A stretch of 64,000 bases of DNA, from the NCBI RefSeq assembly GCF_019047785.1, contig NZ_CP077290.1:3844001-3908000 (forward strand). The letters run 5' to 3'. Source of the DNA: Enterobacter cancerogenus (GTDB taxonomy: Bacteria > Pseudomonadota > Gammaproteobacteria > Enterobacterales > Enterobacteriaceae). Below, one piece after another: positions 59,343-64,000 of this stretch (position 1 is the first letter of the stretch; each line of letters starts with the position of its first letter). Position numbers and translations under genes: made by a program. The notes beneath the pieces are model-generated. The model was not told the DNA's origin and did no database searches. It worked only from the letters and a program-made list of their open reading frames with translations.

Positions 59343-59605
59343 GGCTGCTTTCTCCTGTTTAGGTTTTTATTTGTCATGTAAGTCATGGTGCACAGTTCAT
59401 TAATGAGTGATGTAAAACGCCCCGCAATGCGTACGTCGATGCGTGTTATTGCTGGCATGAGTAATTCTATAAATTCAGCGCGCAATTCCTGAGCGTACTT
59501 ATTTGCAGCTTCTGCGGTTTTTGCTGTGTCATCAATATAGAGATCGGCTGGATTGCGATATGTGCGATTAACTTCTGGCAACTGAATAACTTTATTGTTT
59601 TTCAT
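59339..59605 (-). CDS. Hypothetical prophage protein (88 aa)
   Basis: 88 residues, helical (TAKTAEAANKYAQELRAEFIELLMPAITRIDVRIAGRFTSLINELCTM), with a Tyr/Arg-containing N-terminal segment (VIQLPEVNRTYRNPADLYID). No family recognised. It belongs to the early-left operon, overlapping the 38-codon gene downstream by four bases. Confidence 0.72.
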   Translation of the reverse strand: MKNNKVIQLPEVNRTYRNPADLYIDDTAKTAEAANKYAQELRAEFIELLMPAITRIDVRIAGRFTSLINELCTMTYMTNKNLNRRKQP

Positions 59606-59665
59606 AAAATATTTCTCAAGGTGAGTTTGTTAGCACCAATAAAGGCGTTTATTGATAAATTAATT

Positions 59666-59887
59666 TCAAAGTTTATTTGTATCGAAATCTGCAATTCTGT
59701 CGTTAACTTCTTCCAGTGTTTTAACGACCAGAGTTATAAGAGCATGCTCACGTTCTTCTTCCTGGCTGACCATCATTTCAAGTAATAGCCATAAAGAAGC
59801 AGAGCAACAGCGTAAATCGTGTGACCAGCTCATGAGCATATCGCTTGTTTCAAGGCGGTCTAAATGAACTGTTTTCTGGATTTCCAT
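59666..59887 (-). CDS. Hypothetical prophage protein, first gene of the early-left operon (73 aa)
   Basis: 73-residue helical acidic protein (DMLMSWSHDLRCCSASLWLLLEMMVSQEEEREHALITLVVKTLEEVNDRI). No family recognised. ATG at 59887 follows GGAGG. It is the promoter-proximal gene of the leftward operon; the operator-like repeats begin about 14 bases upstream of its start. Confidence 0.74.
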   Translation of the reverse strand: MEIQKTVHLDRLETSDMLMSWSHDLRCCSASLWLLLEMMVSQEEEREHALITLVVKTLEEVNDRIADFDTNKL

Positions 59888-59900
59888 GCTGCCTCCTACA

Positions 59901-59942
59901 TTAAGTGATTTAAGTAATTAAGAATGTCGTTTAATTACTTAA
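59901..59942. promoter_or_regulatory. Early-left control region with repeated AAGTRATT operators
   Basis: TTAAGTGATT (59901), then TTAAGTAATTAA (59910-59921) and its exact reverse complement (59931-59942). Further copies, TAAAGTGATT at 59985 and TAAAGTAATT at 60009, lie to the right. These are probably binding sites for the CI-like repressor at the leftward promoter. Confidence 0.6.
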
Positions 59943-60039
59943 GTTTTAGTAAGGATGGATCGTTACACGGAAAAGGTCAACCACTAAAGTGATTTTATTT
60001 TTAATGGGTAAAGTAATTTATTGTTTGATAAGCAAAAAA

Positions 60040-60060
60040 AAAGACCGCCTAAGCGGTCTA
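60040..60060 (-). terminator. Terminator of the repressor gene
   Basis: GACCGC and GCGGTC form a hairpin around a four-base loop. It is followed on the minus strand by a run of nine or so T (A-run at 60034-60042 on the plus strand), 20 bases after the repressor stop. Confidence 0.85.
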
Positions 60061-60079
60061 ATTCGATAAATTGGAGGGG

Positions 60080-60781
60080 TTAGGCAAAGCGTTTGATCGC
60101 GGCAGATTGCTTAACTAATACCTTCGCTAAAACGCGGAACTGATCTTCATCAGTGGCATCAATTTGCCAAGAGCTATACAGCTTGTTATCTGATAGGACA
60201 ACCAAGCTGTTCTTCTGCATCTGTAGTCGTTTTATATGGATGGTTTTACCGAAAACAAACACGTAGATTCCGTCCCCTTCGAAGTAATTAACCGTTGTGT
60301 CAACAAAGATAAAGTCACCAGGATCAATGGTTCCCTCCATGCTGTCGCCCCTGACTGTAATCACTTTTATTGCGGAAGCTGGTCGGTTACCAAACATGCT
60401 TCTGGCATGCTCCTCTGTGAACTCAATGGCGCGTATGGTTTCGATAAACTCAGAAGTCAAAAATGTGCCGGGGCCTGCACTCGCCTGTATATCCAGCAAG
60501 TCAACCCTGTAAGCGCCGGTGCTAACAGGCGCCACTACCTTCATGGGCAACAGCTCAGAAGATTGATCGGTTACTGGCATTTCACCTGAAGCAAGCCATT
60601 CAGGTCGAACATTCAGAGCTTTTGCTAGCTCTACTGTTCTGCGCGAGCCAGAGGCATTGCCTGACGTTAACTTCCAAATACTTGATTGCGACATCCCAAC
60701 CAATTTAGCCAGGGATGCTTGAGTCATTCCCGCCGCTCTCATGGCTTCCGTAAGCCTATCTGCAAAAGTGTTGTTAGACAT
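60080..60781 (-). CDS. CI-like prophage repressor with LexA-type autocleavage domain
   Basis: 233-residue lysogeny repressor. Residues 5-60 form the helix-turn-helix (DRLTEAMRAAGMTQASLAKLVGMSQSSIWKLTSG). Residues about 95-230 form an S24 peptidase domain with Ser147 in VRGDSMEG and Lys184 in HIKRLQ. The Ala102-Gly103 pair in QASAGPG is a candidate cleavage site. All parts needed for SOS-induced self-cleavage are thus visible, suggesting an inducible prophage. It is transcribed leftward from the control region shared with the Cro-like gene and ends at a terminator. Confidence 0.95.
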   Translation of the reverse strand: MSNNTFADRLTEAMRAAGMTQASLAKLVGMSQSSIWKLTSGNASGSRRTVELAKALNVRPEWLASGEMPVTDQSSELLPMKVVAPVSTGAYRVDLLDIQASAGPGTFLTSEFIETIRAIEFTEEHARSMFGNRPASAIKVITVRGDSMEGTIDPGDFIFVDTTVNYFEGDGIYVFVFGKTIHIKRLQMQKNSLVVLSDNKLYSSWQIDATDEDQFRVLAKVLVKQSAAIKRFA

Positions 60782-60905
60782 AGTGATTACTCCAAAAGTT
60801 GTTAAAAATTTAGACCAAATGAAGAATCAAGTCAAAAAGTAATTGGCATCCTTGCAAGTAACCCTCTCAATCGCTAAAGTTATATTTAATTACTAAGGGG
60901 GTTTT
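60782..60905. promoter_or_regulatory. Repressor/Cro divergent control region
   Basis: 124 bases between the divergent repressor and Cro-like genes. It contains AAAAGTAATT (60835) and the inverted form TTTAATTACTAAG (60885), matching the motif repeated near 59.9-60.0 kb. AAGGGGG precedes the Cro-like start. Confidence 0.6.
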
Positions 60906-61133
60906 ATGATTTCAGAGCCTATCGATATAGCGATCAGATGTGCCGGAAGCCAGGGGGCGCTTGCAAAGCAGTGTGGTGTATCGCAAGCAACGGTCTGGAA
61001 ATGGCGTCATGGGAAAAAAGTTAAGGCCGAGCATGTATTGAAAATTGTGGCTGCGGCCAGTGGCCAAATAGCTGCATATCAAATCAGACCTGACTTGCCG
61101 GAGCTATTCCCAAAGCCAGAGAAAGAGCAGTGA
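60906..61133 (+). CDS. Cro-like/YdaS-type DNA-binding protein
   Basis: 75-residue helix-turn-helix protein divergent from the repressor, the position of Cro. The core AIRCAGSQGALAKQCGVSQATVWKWRHGKKVKAEHVLKIV matches the YdaS/Cro family, with the recognition helix SQATVWKWRHG. Such proteins turn off the repressor promoter and steer toward lytic growth. A strong AAGGGGG ribosome site precedes the ATG. It is followed after one base by the next gene, so the two are co-transcribed. Confidence 0.9.
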   Translation: MISEPIDIAIRCAGSQGALAKQCGVSQATVWKWRHGKKVKAEHVLKIVAAASGQIAAYQIRPDLPELFPKPEKEQ

Positions 61134-61134
61134 T

Positions 61135-61428
61135 ATGGCACTTGATTATCAACCGGTTGATTTGCCCGGGGCTTTTAGCCAGGCCGATGCCGATTGGCTC
61201 AAGCAGCAGTTACTGAGCCTGACGCCAGCAGCACGACTAAAAGCCATTCAGCGTTATGCAGCTGTGTATCAGGAATCGTTCGAAGCCGAGCCCGTTTCCT
61301 ACCGCAAGGAGAACCGGGCAAGGCATGAAGCTAACGTAAGGCTTCGCCGGTTCGTTGAAACACACGGGCGGGCAATTCAGGGGTACACGGCTCAACCGCT
61401 CCTGGCAGGAACGCAACACCGCTCCTGA
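61135..61428 (+). CDS. Prophage protein of unknown function (97 aa), CII position
   Basis: 97 residues, helical (SQADADWLKQQLLSLTPAARLKAIQRYAAVYQESF; RKENRARHEANVRLRRFVETHGRA). No recognisable helix-turn-helix. It occupies the position of a CII-type activator directly after the Cro-like gene, but sequence alone does not support that function. Arg-rich C-terminal half suggests nucleic-acid binding. Similar genes often accompany YdaS-type Cro in prophages; function unknown. Confidence 0.75.
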   Translation: MALDYQPVDLPGAFSQADADWLKQQLLSLTPAARLKAIQRYAAVYQESFEAEPVSYRKENRARHEANVRLRRFVETHGRAIQGYTAQPLLAGTQHRS

Positions 61429-61756
61429 TTGATACCGGGCTTAAAGGTGCCTGGTTGCAGTCTGACTTAAAGGTGTCAGCTGCTGGTGGGGTGGTAGCTC
61501 CCGATTGCCTTTTACTGTCTCGTTGTACTCTTTTGCTAGTACATGAATAAGGGAGAGGTAAGAGGGGGGTAAGGGGGGAGATCGGAGAGGGATGGGAATA
61601 GGCCTTTTCCAGAAGGCAGCTCCATTGGTTAGGTAGGTGCAGATCTCAGAGACAGAGCCCAAAAACGCCACCGTACTAGCAATGTAGTACATGGTTGGTC
61701 GGGTATGAAATCGGGAAAGGTTTTTCCTGGAAGAGTGAAATGTAGGGGGGTTGATA
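61429..61756. other. Non-coding leader before the helicase gene, with long inverted repeat and purine tract
   Basis: 328 bases without a supported gene. They contain TTGCTAGTAC (61533-61542) and its exact reverse complement GTACTAGCAA (61673-61682), plus a second TAGTAC copy next to the latter. A purine-rich tract of about 45 bases, nearly all G and A (about 61548-61594), lies between. The layout could be a leader, an antitermination site or a control region. Confidence 0.5.
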
Positions 61757-63379
61757 ATGATGAACATCACACCGAATTTTGCACAGGAACGCGCACTCCA
61801 TATGCTGCGCCGTGACTGGAAGGCATACGAATCTTTCATGATGTATATGCCGACCGGCAGCGGCAAAACTGGTCTGGCTGCTTTCGTTGCTGCTGGTCTG
61901 GTAAGTCGTGGTATGCGCGTTCTGTTTGTCGCCCCTTACACCATCCTGATTAACCAGACGGCTCAGCGCTTCGCTCAGTATGGCCTTCCGGAGGACCAGA
62001 TCAGCTTTATCTGGCGTGACCATCCGAACTATGACCCAAGCCTGCAGATTCAGATCGCCAGCGCTGACACGCTGATCCGCCGAGAATTTCCTCAGGATAT
62101 CGATCTGTTGATTGTGGATGAAGCTCACTTGCGCAAACGTCGCATTCTGAAAGAGATTGAACGGATCACCACAGAAACCAAAGCGAAGGTTATTGGCCTT
62201 TCCGGAACCCCGTTTTCACCCTTCTTGGGGAATTACTACCAGCGTCTGATTAAGCCGACCACCATCGGAGAACTTATTCAGCGCGGTGATCTGAGTAATT
62301 ACGAATTTTTCGCGCCAACTAAACCGGATCTGAAAGGCGTTAAGACAAAAGCCTCGATGGAGTATGGCAGCGACTACGACGAAGCGCAGCTGGCAGAGAT
62401 TATGTGCGGCTCTGATCTGGTGGGAGATATTGTCGATAACTGGCTGCGTAATGGCCGTGACCTGCCGACGGTGGCGTTCTGCGTCAATAAAGCGCATGCC
62501 AATTACGTCACCATGCAATTCAACAAAGCCGGTGTTAATGCCGAAGTCATGGTGGCTGAAACGCCACACGAAGAACGCCAGCTGATGATCCACCGTTTCG
62601 AGACGGGCGCTACAAAAATCATCGTCAGCGTCGGCGTACTGGTGGCGGGTTTCGACAGTGACGTTCGTTGCATCATTTACGCCCGACCGACAAAAAGCGA
62701 AATTCGCTGGCTTCAGGCACTGGGACGTGGTCTGCGAACTGCCCCGGGGAAAGATGCCTGCCTTATCTTCGATCACAGCGGCACCGTCCATCGCCTGGGA
62801 TTTCCTGACGCCATCGAGTACAACGATCTGCCCTCCACAAACGACGGGATGAAAGAAGTTGCAGCTCGCGTAGCCGAAGAACGGGAGGAAAAACTCCCGA
62901 AGGAATGCCCGGAATGTCATTTCATGAAGCCAGCAGGTGTCTACGTCTGCCCGAAATGCGGATTTAAACCGCTGGTCGGCGAGGATGTGGAAACTGACAC
63001 GCAACGCAATATCAAAAAGCTCAGCAAGGGCGAAAAGGTTTACACCAAATCGGACAAACAGTCCTGGTGGAGCCAGATCAAATTCTATCAGCGCCAGCGC
63101 ACTTCGATGGGGAAACCCATCAGCGACGGCTGGTGTGCGCATACATTCCGCGAAAAATTCAACGAATGGCCCAACGGGCTGAGCGATTTTCCGATGGAGA
63201 TTACCCCGGAGGTAAACAACTACATCAGGCACAAACTCATCAAATTTGCGAAGGGACGGGAGAAGGCCGACAGCCTGGCGGGTGAGCCTGCCAGCAGTGC
63301 GGACACCACAAGCCGGATCATTTCCGCAAAGAATAAGGTTGCTAACATTCGTAGTATGTTGGGGAGAAGAACAGCGTGA
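61757..63379 (+). CDS. Prophage DEAD/DEAH-box helicase
   Basis: 540-residue superfamily 2 helicase for phage replication. Motif I PTGSGKT lies near residue 33, motif II VDEAH near 120, motif III SGTPFSPF near 150 and motif VI region QALGRGLRT near 320. A C-terminal zinc-ribbon CPECHFMKPAGVYVCPKCG (about 377-395) follows. ATG at 61757 is used because AGGGGGG lies six bases upstream; a TTG at 61751 is in frame but unlikely. The stop overlaps the primase start by four bases (GTGA). Helicase followed by primase is a common replication module of Enterobacteria prophages. Confidence 0.93.
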   Translation: MMNITPNFAQERALHMLRRDWKAYESFMMYMPTGSGKTGLAAFVAAGLVSRGMRVLFVAPYTILINQTAQRFAQYGLPEDQISFIWRDHPNYDPSLQIQIASADTLIRREFPQDIDLLIVDEAHLRKRRILKEIERITTETKAKVIGLSGTPFSPFLGNYYQRLIKPTTIGELIQRGDLSNYEFFAPTKPDLKGVKTKASMEYGSDYDEAQLAEIMCGSDLVGDIVDNWLRNGRDLPTVAFCVNKAHANYVTMQFNKAGVNAEVMVAETPHEERQLMIHRFETGATKIIVSVGVLVAGFDSDVRCIIYARPTKSEIRWLQALGRGLRTAPGKDACLIFDHSGTVHRLGFPDAIEYNDLPSTNDGMKEVAARVAEEREEKLPKECPECHFMKPAGVYVCPKCGFKPLVGEDVETDTQRNIKKLSKGEKVYTKSDKQSWWSQIKFYQRQRTSMGKPISDGWCAHTFREKFNEWPNGLSDFPMEITPEVNNYIRHKLIKFAKGREKADSLAGEPASSADTTSRIISAKNKVANIRSMLGRRTA

Positions 63380-64000
63380 AGACAGCGGAAGCGGCGAAAG
63401 GTCGCTGGACAGAAATTCTTGAACATTACGGCCTGCCGCCAATAACCGGGAAAAATCACTATAAGGGTGAATGTCCGGTATGTGGCGCACGCAGCAAGTT
63501 TCGTATTGACGACCGTGGTGGTGCCGGAACGTGGATCTGCGTGTGCGGCAGCGGTGACGGCATGAAACTGCTTTCCCTCACGCAGACCGGGAAGACTTTC
63601 TCGGCACTTTGCGCCGAGGTGGATCAGCTCATTGGCAATGACTACCGACGGGAGAAAATCTCGGCCAACAGCTCTGCGGCGAAGCTACGCCAGCGTGCCA
63701 TCAGTAAATTCGCGAAGCTGCTACCCTTGCGGGGTACCAACGGGGAAGGTTATTTGCGCCAGCGCGGGATCAACAAACTACCCTCTGAGGCGATCCGGTT
63801 CTGCGAAAAGCAGCGCCATGCAGGCAGGATTTATCATGCTCTCTATGCTCTTGCCACCGATGATAAAGGTGAGCTGTGCTATCTCCACCGGACCTTGCTC
63901 GAAGGGGATCGCAAAGCGCCGCTGGGCGAAAGCGCCAAACGGCAAAAATCCCTGCAGGAAGACAACTACCTCGAACACGCCCGCTCGGTAGCCATCCGTA
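63376..64000 (+). CDS. Prophage primase (partial, runs off right edge)
   Basis: 208 visible codons of a replication primase or primase-helicase. The N-terminal zinc-binding region reads YKGECPVCGARSKFRIDDRGGAGTWICVCGSGDG, with four Cys in the CPxC...CxC arrangement of phage P4-type and T7-type primases. A YLRQRGINKLPSEAIRFC segment and LYALATDDKGELCYLHRTLLEGDRKAPL follow, as in toprim-associated primases. The GTG start overlaps the helicase stop. The catalytic toprim and any helicase part lie outside the window. Confidence 0.88.
   Translation, partial: MKTAEAAKGRWTEILEHYGLPPITGKNHYKGECPVCGARSKFRIDDRGGAGTWICVCGSGDGMKLLSLTQTGKTFSALCAEVDQLIGNDYRREKISANSSAAKLRQRAISKFAKLLPLRGTNGEGYLRQRGINKLPSEAIRFCEKQRHAGRIYHALYALATDDKGELCYLHRTLLEGDRKAPLGESAKRQKSLQEDNYLEHARSVAIR

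Noticed and set aside
62216..63490. 424-codon minus-strand open frame opposite the helicase
   Set aside because: Shadow of the helicase gene, which carries all helicase motifs on the plus strand.

Overview
The window looks like a chromosomal segment of an Enterobacter-type member of the Enterobacteriaceae. The evidence is a complete enterobacterial type VI secretion locus, ERIC repeats, a BapA-like giant adhesin, and a lambdoid-like prophage whose distal attachment site is the 3' end of ssrA (tmRNA). In Salmonella the bapA adhesin also lies next to smpB-ssrA, so the whole window can be read as the variable region downstream of ssrA, expanded by successive insertions. That reading is inference; the gene content is read from the sequence.

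Layout. (1) 1-5.8 kb, minus strand: N-terminal part of a BapA/Bap/LapF-type surface adhesin with 18 complete Ig-like modules and part of a nineteenth, running off the left edge. (2) 6.5-6.9 kb: small secreted repeat protein. (3) 7.7-37.7 kb: type VI secretion system with all thirteen core components: tssB, tssC, tssK, tssL, an OmpA-domain anchor, hcp, clpV, vgrG, tssM, tssA, tssF, tssG, tssJ, tssE and a second TssA-like (TagA/VasL-type) protein. Three AT-rich accessory modules sit inside it: a HExxH protein plus lipoprotein between clpV and vgrG; a Tle4-type lipase, Tli4 immunity protein, lipase stub, second Tli4 and PAAR protein between vgrG and tssM; and a lone lipoprotein between tssA and tssF. 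(4) 37.7-50.2 kb: a catabolic-looking cluster organised around a LacI-type regulator with two near-identical operators. One arm encodes MFS transporter, HisD-like dehydrogenase, SDR, alpha/beta hydrolase, HpcH/HpaI aldolase and bicupin; the other encodes LacI regulator, two double-NTF2 proteins, a second HisD-like dehydrogenase and an amidase. I do not recognise this pathway, and it is the best candidate for an undescribed system. (5) 50.25-55.92 kb: MarR-GNAT fusion protein and an inverse autotransporter (intimin/invasin type) ending in a beta-helix, pectate-lyase-like domain. This segment is flanked by two diverged 69-bp direct copies of the region downstream of ssrA, suggesting an older island at the same site. 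(6) 55.9-64 kb: prophage left end with integrase, excisionase, a run of small early-left genes, CI-like repressor, Cro-like protein, DEAH helicase and the start of a primase, continuing off the right edge.

How it works together. TssB/TssC/Hcp/VgrG/PAAR form the contractile tail. TssJ/TssL/TssM plus the OmpA protein form the envelope anchor. TssE/F/G/K form the baseplate, TssA and the TagA-like protein control sheath polymerisation, and ClpV recycles the sheath. Phospholipase and possibly metallopeptidase effectors are the payload, and adjacent lipid-anchored or membrane-anchored proteins are the likely immunity factors. In the metabolic cluster the regulator, transporter, hydrolases, oxidoreductases and aldolase together suggest uptake, hydrolysis, stepwise oxidation and carbon-carbon cleavage of an unknown hydroxylated compound.
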